Shown here: positions 35,011 through 47,678 of the stretch, piece after piece
Numbering within the stretch: the stretch's first letter is position 1
Layout: the number at the start of each line of letters is the position of its first letter
Origin: Ottowia beijingensis
Lineage (GTDB): Bacteria; Pseudomonadota; Gammaproteobacteria; Burkholderiales; Burkholderiaceae_C
Direction of reading: 5' to 3'
Length of the DNA stretch: 64,000 bases
NCBI RefSeq assembly: GCF_013423955.1
Contig: NZ_JACCKX010000001.1
Span: 1,674,001-1,738,000, forward strand
Translations under genes and position numbers: made by a program
The notes under the pieces: model-generated
Seen by the model: only the letters and a program-made list of their open reading frames with translations
What the model was told of the DNA's origin: nothing
Databases searched by the model: none

Positions 35011-36521
35011 ATGAAGGACGATCCGGATTTCCTGGACCAGGTACGCAGCGAGGTGACCGACCCGCGCATCTGGATCGACCGCTTCGTCGTCGGCCTGTTC
35101 GCGCTGCTGGCCGGCTTGTCGGTGGTGCTGTTCACGCTGCTGGCCGACGCGGCCGAGCAGGCCTTCAAGTCGATGCAGGCCAGCGGGCGCTGGTGGCCGC
35201 TGCTGTGGACACCGGCACTGACGGCGCTGATCGTGTGGGCCACCACGCGCTTTGCGCCCGGCGCGGGCGGCTCGGGGCCGCCGCAGGCACTGGCGGCGCT
35301 CGATCCGCGGCTGGACGCGTCCTCGCGCTCGGCGCTGGTGTCGCTAAAGATTTCCTTGGCCAAGGCGCTGGCGGTGGTGGGCGGGCTGCTGGCAGGGCTG
35401 TCGATCGGGCGCCAGGGGCCGTCGGTGCAGATCGCCGCGGGCGTGATGTACGCCGCGCGGCGCTTTCTGTCGCCGCGCTCGGGCATCAGCGCGCGCGAGC
35501 TGCTGGTGGCGGCGCCGCGGCGGGCATCGCGGCGGCCTTCAACACGCCGCTGGGCGGCATCGTGTTCGCCATCGAGGAGCTGTCGCGCCGGCTGGAGACG
35601 CGCTCGTCCGGCCTGATGCTGGGCGCCATCGTGATGGCCGGCCTGGTGGCCGTGGCGGCGTTCGGCAACCTGTCGTATTTCGGGCGCATCCGCATCGAGC
35701 GCGTGGAATGGGGCGTGCTGCTGCCGGGGCTGACGCTGGCGCTGGTTTGCGGGCTGGTGGGCGGGCTGTTCGCGCGGCTGCTCATCGTGTCGCTGTTCGG
35801 CGGCACCGACCGCTTCAGCGCCTATCGTCGCCAACATCCGATCCGCTTTGCCGCCGCCTGCGGGCTGGCGGTGGCGGTGATCGGCCTGGTGACGCAGGCC
35901 ACGGCCGTGGGTGGCGGGCATGCGCACACGCGCACGCTGCTGGCGGGCGAATCGCCCGACGCGCCGCTGCTGTGGACGCTGCTGAAGTTCGTCGCCACCT
36001 GGCTGTCGGCCTGGTCGGGCGTGCCGGGCGGGCTGTTCACGCCCAGCCTGTCGATCGGCGCCAGCCTGGGGCACGACGTGGCGCAGCTGCTGGCGCCCGA
36101 ATACACCACGGTGCTGATCGCGCTGGGCATGGCCGGCTTTCTGGGCGCCATGACGCAGACCCCCATCACCGCCATGATCATCGTGATGGAGATGGTGGAC
36201 GGCTACGCCATGGTGCTGGGGCTGATGGCCTGCGCGCTGCTGGCCAGCCTGGTGTCGCGCATGGTCAGCCGGCCGCTGTACGCAACGATCGCCGACCAAC
36301 TGGTGGCGCGCCTGGCGCCCGACGCCACCGCTAGAACGCCCGAGCAGCAGATGGCGCAGCCGATGCCTTCGACGCCGGCATCACCTGCCCCCAGCCCAGC
36401 AGCAGCCACAGCAGCGCCAACACCGACGTTGCCACCAGCACCGCCTGCGGCCCCGGCCTTGACCAGCCAGCCGCCCAGCGCGCCGCCGGCAAACAGGCCC
36501 AGCGACTGCAGCGTGTTGTAG
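35011..36521 (+). CDS. ClC family chloride channel/transporter, frameshifted
   Basis: A ClC-type membrane protein for chloride transport, usually Cl-/H+ exchange. The start [20 protein letters not shown] leads to helices and the family motifs GGSGPPQ and GRQGPSVQI; after ARELLVA the frame changes, and one missing G near 35512 restores [23 protein letters not shown]. The later [15 protein letters not shown] anion-site motif is intact. The reading frame after [11 protein letters not shown] runs on to 36521 through Ala/Pro-rich sequence that is antisense to the neighbouring MFS gene, so the real C-terminus is uncertain and may carry another indel. Confidence 0.88.
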
Positions 36522-37526
36522 ACGCCCAGTGCCGCGCCGCGCGCATGCGCTGGCGCCAGGCGCGAGATCAGGCTCGGCTGCGTGGCCTCCAGCAGGTTGA
36601 AGGCGATGAAGAAGAACAACAGCAGCGCGCCCAGCGTCCACAGCCCCGGCGCACGCGGCGCCAGCAGCAGCAGCGCCAGTTGCACGGCAAACAGCAGCGC
36701 GATGCCGGTGCGCAGCACCGCGCAGCGCACCGCGCCGCTCGGCCGCGAACAGCCCGCCCAGCATGAGGAACGAGGCCAGCACCGCCGGCAGGTACACGTG
36801 CCAGTGCTGCGCCTTGGGCAGCCCGGCCTGCACCAGCAGCGCGGGCACCACCACCCACATCGCCATCTGCACCGTGTGCAGCACGAACACGCCCAGGTCC
36901 AGCCGCCACAGGTGCGGGTGCAGCCACACGTCGGCCAGGCGGCCGCGCGGCACGTCGGCGTGCTTGGCCGGCTCGGCCGGCGTCCACCACAGCACCACGG
37001 CGATGCCGGCCAGCGACAGCGCGCAGGTCAGCCAGAACAGCCCGCCCAGGCCGATCACCGCGGCCAGCGGCGGCGCCGCCACCAGCGACAGCGCGAACAT
37101 CGCCGCGATGCTGATGCCCACCAGCGCCATGCCCTTGGTGCGCACCTCGTCGCGCGTCTGGTCGGCCAGCAGCGCCGTCACCGCTGCCGACACCGCACCC
37201 GCGCCCTGGATGGCGCGGCCGATGATGAGCATCTGCACGCTGCCCGCCAGCGCCGCGACGGCGCTGCCCAGGGCGAACACCAGCAGCCCGACCACGATGA
37301 CCTTCTTGCGCCCCACGCGGTCGGACGCCAGCCCCAGCGGCACCTGCATGACGGCCTGCGTCAGCCCGTAGATGCCCATCGCCAGCCCCACCAGCGCCGG
37401 GTCGTCGCCGCCGGGGTAACGCGCCGCCTCCAGCGCGAACACCGGCAGCACCAGGAACAGCCCCAGCATGCGCAGCGCGAAGATGCCCGCCAGCGACAGG
37501 CTGGCGCGCCGCTCGTCCGGCGTCAT
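36331..37526 (-). CDS. MFS transporter, frameshifted
   Basis: A 12-helix major facilitator exporter. The start at 37526 ([20 protein letters not shown]) leads to the motif A loop [20 protein letters not shown] and further helices. The frame is lost near 36735 (after [13 protein letters not shown]) and again in a gggg run near 36465. With both repaired the product continues [20 protein letters not shown] and [12 protein letters not shown], then [20 protein letters not shown], and stops at 36331. Length is about 398 residues. The family exports small molecules, often drugs; substrate unknown. It overlaps the run-on end of the ClC gene. Confidence 0.85.
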
Positions 37527-37836
37527 GCGGTGGGAAACGGGGAGGAGGAGGAAGCAGCGGTCACGCGAATTGAACAACGAAGCCGGGCAGAACGCGGCCC
37601 CGCGGGCCGCGCCCGGTATTGTCGATCATCGGCGCGTAGCTGCCGGACAAGGCATCGAATCGGGCTTCAGGCGCCGTCCAGAAAGCGCTGGAAGCTATCC
37701 AAAAAGAGCGATAGAGGACTGCTGGGGTGACACCAGCAGGCACGGGCGTTGCTCACAAGGCAGGCAGCGTGTGCCGCAGAAATACTCCCGATTCAATAGC
37801 TTCCTGCGCAGTACTGGTAACGCCTGAAGGCCATTT
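37527..37836. other. Intergenic region with hairpin repeats
   Basis: The 310 bases between the MFS gene and the LysR gene hold no ORF I trust. They contain a partial reversed copy of the hairpin repeat (37679-37705, aagcgctggaagctatccaa) and a forward copy at 37780-37836. Confidence 0.6.
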
Positions 37837-37842
37837 TCATGC
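37780..37842 (+). repeat. Hairpin repeat family copy, degenerate stem
   Basis: gaaatactcccgattcaata, then gcttcctgcgcagtactggt, then aacgcctgaaggccattttc. The left (aatactcc) and right (aaggccattt) ends fit the family; the stem is poor. It overlaps the end of the LysR gene. Confidence 0.55.
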
Positions 37843-38744
37843 CGAATCTTCGGTACTGCGCAGCAGATCGAGCAGCGCGCGCAAACCCGCCGGCTGCAGG
37901 CGCCGGCTGGGGTGGTACAGGTACAGCTGCTCGGCCGGCGGCAGCCAGTCTTGCAGCACCCGCACCAGCCGCCCGGCGGCCACGGCGGGCGCGGCCTGCC
38001 CTTCGTAGACGTAGGCCAGCCCCAGGCCGGCCTCGGCCGCCAGCAGCATGGCCGTCTGGTCGTTGGCGGTGAAAGCGCCCGCCACCTGCACCTCGAACCC
38101 GCGCCCGTCCGGTGCGACGAACTCCCAGCCATACAGCCGCCCACTGGGAAAGCGCAGCCGGATGCAGGCGTGCGCCATCAGCTCGGCCGGCGTGCGCGGC
38201 GTGCCGTGGCGCGCCAGGTAAGCGGGCGCGGCGACGACGGCAAAGCGCTGCGGCGCGCCCACCGGCAGCGCCACCATGTCGCCCTGCAGACTCTCGCCAA
38301 AGCGCAGGCCGGCGTCGAAGCCGGCGGCCACGATGTCGACCAGCGCCTCGTCGCAGCTCAGCTCCACCGCCATGCCGGGGTGCGCGGCCAGAAAGCGCGC
38401 CAGCCGCGGCATCAGCACCAGGTGGGCGGCGGTGCGCGGGGCGGTCAGGCGCAGGGTGCCCCGCGGGTGTCGGCGGCCTCGCGCGCCTCGCCCACCGCGC
38501 GGCGGATGTCGGCCAGCGCCGGCGCCAGCGTGGCCAGCAGGCGCGCGCCGGCTTCGGTGGGCGCCACGCTGCGGGTGGTGCGGTGCAGCAGGCGCAGGCC
38601 CAGGCGCGCTTCCAGCGTGCGCAGGCTGTGGCTGACGGCCGAGGGCGTCACGCCCAAGCGCGTGGCAGCGGCGCGAAAGCTGCCCGCCTCGGCCACGGCG
38701 GCAAAGGCTTGCAGCTCGTTCAGCGGGGCGTCCGGCAAGGTCAT
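37837..38744 (-). CDS. LysR family regulator, frameshifted
   Basis: The N-terminal winged helix (MTLPDAPLNELQAFAAVAEA, then AVSHSLRTLEARLGLRLLHR) ends at TRG; the effector domain continues in another frame from TLRLTAPRTAAHLVLMPRLA. One missing G in the gggg run near 38462 joins them, giving about 302 residues. The effector part has the usual DAGLRFGESLQGDMVALPVG and AEAGLGLAYVYEG motifs of the CrgA-like subgroup. It is divergent from the aldo/keto reductase gene 98 bases away, which it probably regulates. Confidence 0.88.
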
Positions 38745-38841
38745 TGGTGAAAGTGGCTCAGCAATTCGATGAATGGCGGGGCGATTATCAAACGCAGCCG
38801 GCCGGCGTAAGCTGAACCCTCATTGAAGAAAAGGACCCGCC

Positions 38842-39847
<1,006 letters not shown>

Positions 39848-39870
39848 GCGCGCCCGAACACGCCGCGTTC

Positions 39871-39884
39871 TTGATGTTTGCTAA
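39871..39884 (+). promoter_or_regulatory. Possible FNR/Dnr-type half site
   Basis: TTGATGTTTGCTAA has a perfect left half (TTGAT) of the FNR/Dnr box TTGAT-N4-ATCAA and a poor right half. It lies about 90 bases before the first gene of a cluster that ends in a Crp/Fnr regulator. Weak on sequence alone. Confidence 0.3.
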
Positions 39885-39972
39885 GGATCGGAAGCTTCGC
39901 AGGAACGCGCGCTGAATCCCGCCCTCCGACGTTCCATGCAGGCGATGTCCGCCTGACGTCAAGGAGATGAGG

Positions 39973-40467
39973 ATGAAAGCCCTGAAATGGACGCTCGCGG
40001 CCACCGCCGTGGTCACGCTGATGACGCTGGGCGCGCCGATCCACGCCCAGGCCCAAACCGCCGCCCACGACCACGGCAGCGCGCCGCAGTCGCTGACGCT
40101 CAACCAGGGCCAGAAATGGGCCACCGACGCGCCGTTGCGCAAGGGCATGGATGGCATCCGGGGCCTGGTTGCACCGCAGCTGAAGGCCGCGCACGCCGGC
40201 AAGCTCAGCGCCGCCCAATACAAGCAACTGGCCGGCAAGATCGAACGCGAAGTCGCCGGCATCGTGGAGAACTGCAAGCTGGAGCCCGCCGCCGACGCCC
40301 AGCTGCACGGCCTGATCGCCGAGATCGGCGCCGGCGTCGACGCCTTGAACGGCAAGTCCGCCGACACCCGGCCGGTCGATGGACTGCTGAAGGTGACGCA
40401 CGCCGTCAACCAATACCCCCACTACTTCGACCACCCGGGCTTTCGTGCCCTCCCGATCGCGCACTGA
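39973..40467 (+). CDS. Exported small helical protein, DnrO-like
   Basis: An aaggag site at 39961-39966 best serves the ATG at 39973 (the ATG at 39967 is too close). The 164-residue product has a signal peptide (MKALKWTLAATAVVTLMTLG, cleavage near AQAQ). The mature part is predicted mainly helical: LNQGQKWATDAPLRKGMDGI, VENCKLEPAADAQLHGLIAE, then VTHAVNQYPHYFDHPGFRAL. The sequence reminds me of proteins annotated 'DnrO' next to denitrification regulators, from memory only. It has one mature cysteine and several histidines. First gene of a five-gene run to the Crp/Fnr gene at 42198. Confidence 0.72.
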   Translation: MKALKWTLAATAVVTLMTLGAPIHAQAQTAAHDHGSAPQSLTLNQGQKWATDAPLRKGMDGIRGLVAPQLKAAHAGKLSAAQYKQLAGKIEREVAGIVENCKLEPAADAQLHGLIAEIGAGVDALNGKSADTRPVDGLLKVTHAVNQYPHYFDHPGFRALPIAH

Positions 40468-40508
40468 GCGCTTCATGGCCCGTCTGACCACCACCTGAGG
40501 AGACCATC

Positions 40509-41101
40509 ATGACCTTCACCACTTTCCTTCGCACGCTGGCATCGTCGATCACCAGCCTCGTCATCCGCCCCGCCTCGGCGCACTGCGACACGGCTGACGG
40601 CCCCGCCGTCGTCGATGGCCGCCGCGCGCTGAGCCAGGGCAACGTCAACATCGCCCTGAAATGGGTCATGCCCGAGGGCGAGGACGAACTGCGTGCCGCC
40701 TTCGACCGCGCCCAGCGCGTGCGCGCCGTGGGCGGTGAAGCGGCCGCGCTGGCCGAGCAGTGGTTCCTGGAGAACATGGTGCGCATCCACCGGGCCGGCG
40801 AAGGCGCGGGCTACGACGGCATCAAGCCGGCTGGCCCCATGTCCCGGCCCAGGTGCGTGCCGCCGACGAGGCGCTGGAGAAGGGCAGCATCGAGCCGCTG
40901 CGCGGCCTGATCGACGCCGAGCGCTGGCCCGAGCTGGAAAAGCGCTTCGACAAGGCCATCGCGCTGAAGCACTTCGACGACGACGACCTGCCCGCCGCGC
41001 GCACCTACATGGACGCCTACGTGTCCTTCTTCAAATACGCCGAAGGGCACGACCACGAGCATGGGCACGGCCACCACGGTCATGGCGGCGACCACCACTG
41101 A
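40509..41101 (+). CDS. DUF6448-type protein with HCD motif and His-rich tail, frameshifted
   Basis: The product begins MTFTTFLRTLASSITSLVIR, then PASA, then HCDTADGP, so cleavage after ASA would leave His-Cys-Asp at the new N-terminus. The helical body contains FLENMVRIHRAGEGAGYDGI, which I associate with DUF6448. One missing C near 40840 joins KPAGPM to SPAQVRAADEALEKGSIEPL. The last 17 residues are almost all His, Gly, Asp and Glu (HDHEHGHGHHGHGGDHH), a likely metal-binding tail. Joined length is about 197 residues. A tgaggag site precedes the ATG. Next to an S26 protease; see findings for the parallel with nickel SOD. Confidence 0.75.
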
Positions 41102-41120
41102 TCGGAAAGGGATCACCGGC

Positions 41121-41564
41121 ATGTTGTGGCTCACCCGCGTGCAATCGCACTCCATGGCCCCGACGCTGCCCGGCGGCGCGCTGGCGCTGACGCGCCGGCT
41201 GTGGCGCCGCACCCCGGTGCGCCGCGGTGACGTGGTGGTGGTCGATTCGCGCGAGCTGGGCCGGCACGTGGTCAAGCGCGTCATCGGCCTGCCGGGCGAG
41301 ACCGTCGCCATCGAGGCAGGACGGGTGTCGATCAACGGCCAGCCGCTGGCCGAACCCTACGCCAGCCGTTCCGTCTTTACCGACACCTTTCACGTCCCCG
41401 CTGGCCACTACCTGCTGCTGGGCGACCATCGCGACGCCTCCAGCGACAGCCGCAGCTGGCGCCAGCCCTACATCGCCCGCGCGGCGCTCATCGGGCGCCT
41501 CATTGGCCGCGGCTGGTCGTGGCCGCAGCGTGGTTTGCCATTCGCGGTAGAGAGACCAGCATGA
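41121..41564 (+). CDS. S26 family peptidase without membrane anchor
   Basis: A 147-residue signal-peptidase-like serine protease. The catalytic serine is in QSHSMAPTLPGG (about residue 11) and the general-base lysine in HVVKRVIGLPGET; the GDHRDASSDSRSW box near the C-terminus is the conserved region E of type I signal peptidases. Unlike LepB, it has no hydrophobic N-terminal helix (MLWLTRVQSHSM), so it should be cytoplasmic, as are the proteases that mature nickel superoxide dismutase. It sits 19 bases after the HCD-protein gene and overlaps the next gene by four bases (ATGA). Substrate inferred: the HCD protein. Confidence 0.82.
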   Translation: MLWLTRVQSHSMAPTLPGGALALTRRLWRRTPVRRGDVVVVDSRELGRHVVKRVIGLPGETVAIEAGRVSINGQPLAEPYASRSVFTDTFHVPAGHYLLLGDHRDASSDSRSWRQPYIARAALIGRLIGRGWSWPQRGLPFAVERPA

Positions 41565-42163
41565 ACACGCCCGCTTACTACGACACCGTGCCGCCCATCA
41601 CGATGACCGACCCGCTGGCCGAAACGCTCGGCTCGGCCGAGGGCGGCACGCTCGAATACCGCTACCTCGACGCCGTCAAGTTGACCGGCCACTCCTGCCC
41701 CACCGTGGCCGGCGCGTGGCGCTTGACACGCGACGCGCTGGCCCGCCTGTACCCGCAGGGCACGCCACGGCGCGGCGAGATCAGGGTGGAGTTGCGGGAG
41801 TCGCTCGATGACGGGGTGGTCGGCGTGATCGCCAGCGTCGTCTCGCTGGTGACGGGCGCCGCCAATGCCGGCGGCTTCAAGGGCTTTGCCGGCCGCCATG
41901 GCCGCAAGGACCTGCTGGCCTTTGGCGTGCCGATGCGCGGCGACATCCGCTTCACCAGACTGGACGACGGCCGTTCGGTCGAGTTCACGCGCCAGGGCTT
42001 TGCCGTGCCGCGTTCGGCCGAACTGACGCAACTCCTGCGCGCCGCCGTGGCGCCCGAGGCCACCGAAGCTGCCCGGCGCGCCTTCGCCCAGCGCTGGAGC
42101 GGCTGGGTAGAGCAGATGACCGACCCGGCCTGCCCGCCGGAGTGGGTCGAGACGGCCGCCTGA
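41561..42163 (+). CDS. FmdE-like protein
   Basis: A 200-residue cytoplasmic protein. The segment LDAVKLTGHSCPTVAGAWRL (residues ~36-55) corresponds to the HGHxCPG-type Cys/His motif of the FmdE family (first described next to formylmethanofuran dehydrogenase genes), and ANAGGFKGFAGRHGRKDLLA follows. FmdE-like proteins bind metal and are of unknown function outside methanogens. No zinc ribbon is seen at the C-terminus. Coupled to the protease gene by an ATGA overlap and followed by the Crp/Fnr gene 34 bases on. Confidence 0.7.
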   Translation: MNTPAYYDTVPPITMTDPLAETLGSAEGGTLEYRYLDAVKLTGHSCPTVAGAWRLTRDALARLYPQGTPRRGEIRVELRESLDDGVVGVIASVVSLVTGAANAGGFKGFAGRHGRKDLLAFGVPMRGDIRFTRLDDGRSVEFTRQGFAVPRSAELTQLLRAAVAPEATEAARRAFAQRWSGWVEQMTDPACPPEWVETAA

Positions 42164-42197
42164 CGCCCCCGTTCGCGTTCGCGGTACGCTGTCGGGC

Positions 42198-42907
42198 ATG
42201 GCCCGGCGCGAAGTCCCCCTGAAACCCTGCTGGCGCGCCTGCCCTTGTTTAGCGCGCTGGACAAGGCCACGCTGGCGCGGCTGGCGGCTGTCGCCACGCG
42301 GCATGAATTCAAGCGCGGCGAACAGGTGTTCCGCCATGGCGAGCCGCTGGGCGGCATGTATGTCGTCGTCTACGGCCAGATTCGCCTGCTGGGCGCCGGG
42401 CCACCAGGCGCGCAGCGGCTGACCGGCATCGCGGGGCCCGGCCACAGCATTGCCGAACCGCTCGCGTTTCTCGACCACACCGCCGTGGTGACCGCCGAAG
42501 TCGCCAGCGATGCGCTGCTGCTGCAAATCCCCAAGCAGGCGCTGTTCGACGAGCTGGAGCGCAACCCTCTGCTGGCGCGGGGCATCATCGTCGGCCTGTC
42601 GCGGCGCGTCGAGAGCCTGGTGCAGGAGCTAGCGCTGCAGGCCCTCAGCAATGGCACCGAGCGCTTCATCGCCTGGCTGCTGCGCCGCTGCGACGACACC
42701 GGAGCGCCCTTCGTCGTCACCCTGCCCTCCACCAAGCGCGCCATCGCCTCGCACCTGAACCTGACGCCGGAACATTTCTCGCGCATCCTGCAGGAATTGC
42801 AGCAGGCAGAGCTGCTGCAGGTCAGCGGCCGAACCATCACGGTGCCGCACCCGGCGCGGCTGATGGCAGGCTGGCGCGCCTGCAATCTTTTGCCTGAAAA
42901 CCGATAA
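42198..42907 (+). CDS. Crp/Fnr family regulator, Dnr-like, frameshifted start
   Basis: The conserved beginning [20 protein letters not shown] is split: the ATG at 42198 (MARREVP) is in another frame from the rest. One missing C in the ccccc run near 42221 joins them and gives 236 residues. The cNMP-like domain ([20 protein letters not shown]) lacks the N-terminal cysteines that hold the Fe-S cluster of FNR, as in Dnr/NnrR regulators that sense NO through heme. The helix-turn-helix is [20 protein letters not shown]. It closes the 40-43 kb cluster and probably controls it. Confidence 0.87.
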
Positions 42908-42908
42908 T
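42903..42908 (+). promoter_or_regulatory. Candidate -10 box for uvrA
   Basis: GATAAT overlaps the stop codon of the Crp/Fnr gene, 33 bases before the uvrA ATG. A short hairpin ttgccctgcgccagggca follows. I see no LexA box in the usual form. Confidence 0.35.
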
Positions 42909-42940
42909 GGTCGGTTGCCCTGCGCCAGGGCACCGCTGTC

Positions 42941-45925
<2,985 letters not shown>

Positions 45926-45931
45926 CGGGCT

Positions 45932-46357
45932 TCAGCCGCCGTCGGCCGGATACTGGTATCCGCGCCCGTTGCGCGGTGCTGAGCGCTGCCAGTCACGGTC
46001 GTCGAAGCGCCAGTCGCGACGGCCGTCACCCAGCTCGCCGCTGTTGCGCGGCGCGTTGTAGCGCCGGCGCCCATCGCCCAGTTCACCGCTGTTGCGGCCC
46101 TGGCCGTAGGAGTAACCGTCGTTGCGCCACCGCCGCGGCCGGTCGTCATCGCGCCAGCGGCGGTCCTGCCAACGGCGCGAGTCGGGCAGGTCGCGGTCGC
46201 GCACGTACTGCACCGAGCCATCGGGCATTCGGTAGTAGCGCCCATCGGCTGCGGCGGCCGGCGCCGACAGGCCGAACACGCCCGCACCCAGCAGCGCGGC
46301 CAGTGCCGCAGCCACACCGCGGCGGGCGATACGGGAGTTGGAAGGGGTCTGTGTCAT
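45932..46357 (-). CDS. Exported Arg/Gly-rich repeat protein
   Basis: The ATG at 46357 follows a gaaggag site; an upstream ATG (46390) is unlikely. The 141-residue product has a signal peptide (GVAAALAALLGAGVFGLSAP, cleavage near AAAADG), then a highly charged region rich in Arg, Asp, Gly and Trp (RRWQDRRWRDDDRPRRW) with the decamer NSGELGDGRR repeated twice. Disordered and probably periplasmic. No function recognised. Convergent with uvrA, six bases away. Confidence 0.7.
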   Translation of the reverse strand: MTQTPSNSRIARRGVAAALAALLGAGVFGLSAPAAAADGRYYRMPDGSVQYVRDRDLPDSRRWQDRRWRDDDRPRRWRNDGYSYGQGRNSGELGDGRRRYNAPRNSGELGDGRRDWRFDDRDWQRSAPRNGRGYQYPADGG

Positions 46358-46712
46358 GTCGCTCTCCTTCGATGCAGGGCACCGATCCACGGTCGGCGTC
46401 CGCTGGCCTGTTCAACGCGTGGCACCCCGCCAAGGTTGAGGGGCCAGCGCCGGATCCCGGTGAAGCGCGGGTAAAGCTCGTCAGCATTTCCAACGCCAAC
46501 ACCCCGGCGAGGCGCCTCGACACAGCGTAAGGCCGCGCCCCGGCACTGATCGTCGGGCCGGGCGCACCGCGGCTGTCGGACAGCGGCTCACGCGCCGCGC
46601 ACGGCAGGTTTCTGCGCCCGCGGCATAAGCATGTGACGAAACTGTATTTGGCCGCCAGCCCCGACTGGCGAAAATATCAGGCTTTGCTTATTTGCCTTGC
46701 TGGTTTGGTTGC
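46358..46712. other. Intergenic region upstream of the thiosulfate genes
   Basis: 355 bases without a gene. Apart from GC-rich imperfect inverted repeats near 46530-46600 and an AT-rich stretch gaaaatatcaggctttgctt near 46670, which may hold the promoter of the rhodanese gene, I see nothing in it. Confidence 0.4.
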
Positions 46713-47678
46713 ATGCGAACCCTGATCTCGTTTTTCATCACCTGGCTGGCCGGCGCGCTGCTGGCGGCCTCGGCCTGGGCCGCGCCGCCGCTGCTGACAC
46801 CGGCCGAGCTGCAGGCGCTGCGCCTGACGGGCTCGGTGCGCATCGTCGACACGCGCGAAGGCCCAGCGTACGCGCTGCAGCACCTGCCCGGGTCCGTGTC
46901 GGCGCCCTACGGCCGCTGGCGCGGCCCGGCCACCAACCCCGGCCAGCTGCCGCCGATGAAGCAGCTGACGGCCTTGGTGCAGGAGCTCGGCCTGACGCCC
47001 GAGACGCACGCCGTCATCGTCTACACCGGCGTCGATTCGACCGACTTCGGCTCGGCCGCGCGGGTGTACTGGACGCTCAAGAGCCTGGGCATGCGCGAGC
47101 TGTCGATCCTCAACGGCGGGCTGAACGCCTGGAAGGCCGCCGGCCTGCCGGTGACGGCGCAGCCGGCCAGCGTGCCCGCCAGCAGCTGGCAGCCCCGCTT
47201 CAGCCACCAGTGGCTGGCCACGCAGGACGACGTGAAAGGCGACCTGCACGGCCAGGGCGCGGTGCTGGTCGATTCGCGGCCGGCGCCGTTCTTTCAGGGC
47301 CGCAAGTCGCACGGCGCGGCCAAGGCCGCCGGCACGCTGCCGGGCGCCATCAACCTCGACAGCGACCTGTTCTTCGAGCCCGGCAGCGCCGCGCTGATGG
47401 ACAAGGCGCAGCTGGCCAGCGAGGCCGCGGCCCTGCACGCGCGGCCCGGCCAGGCCACCGTGGCCTTCTGCAACACCGGCCACTGGGCCGCCACCGACTG
47501 GTTCGTGCTGTCCGAGGTGCTGGGCCAGCCCGACGTGAAGCTCTACCCCGGCTCGATGGTCGAGTGGAGCCAGGCCGCCACGCCACTGCCCATGGCCAAC
47601 GAGCCCGGCCGGCTGGCACAACTGCGCTACCAGCTGCTGGGCTGGTCGCACCGCAACCTGGGAACCAAGGCACCATGA
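46713..47678 (+). CDS. Periplasmic two-domain rhodanese (sulfurtransferase)
   Basis: A thiosulfate-type sulfurtransferase of 321 residues with an N-terminal signal peptide (SFFITWLAGALLAASAWA). Two rhodanese domains follow. The first has YTGVDSTDFGSAARVYW with no cysteine at the active loop, so it is inactive. The second has VAFCNTGHWAATDWF with the catalytic Cys. It should move sulfane sulfur in the periplasm. The stop overlaps the start of the YeeE/YedE-type permease (ATGA), so the pair forms a sulfur import unit. The start at 46713 is chosen over a TTG at 46692. Confidence 0.88.
   Translation: MRTLISFFITWLAGALLAASAWAAPPLLTPAELQALRLTGSVRIVDTREGPAYALQHLPGSVSAPYGRWRGPATNPGQLPPMKQLTALVQELGLTPETHAVIVYTGVDSTDFGSAARVYWTLKSLGMRELSILNGGLNAWKAAGLPVTAQPASVPASSWQPRFSHQWLATQDDVKGDLHGQGAVLVDSRPAPFFQGRKSHGAAKAAGTLPGAINLDSDLFFEPGSAALMDKAQLASEAAALHARPGQATVAFCNTGHWAATDWFVLSEVLGQPDVKLYPGSMVEWSQAATPLPMANEPGRLAQLRYQLLGWSHRNLGTKAP

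Noticed and set aside
34290-36299. Minus-strand frame of ~670 codons across the ClC gene into ssb
   Set aside because: Only its last part is the real ssb; the rest is antisense to ClC.
40509-41101. Classical nickel superoxide dismutase
   Set aside because: The second hook cysteine (HCDxxCG) is missing and the body matches a different family, so only a parallel is claimed.
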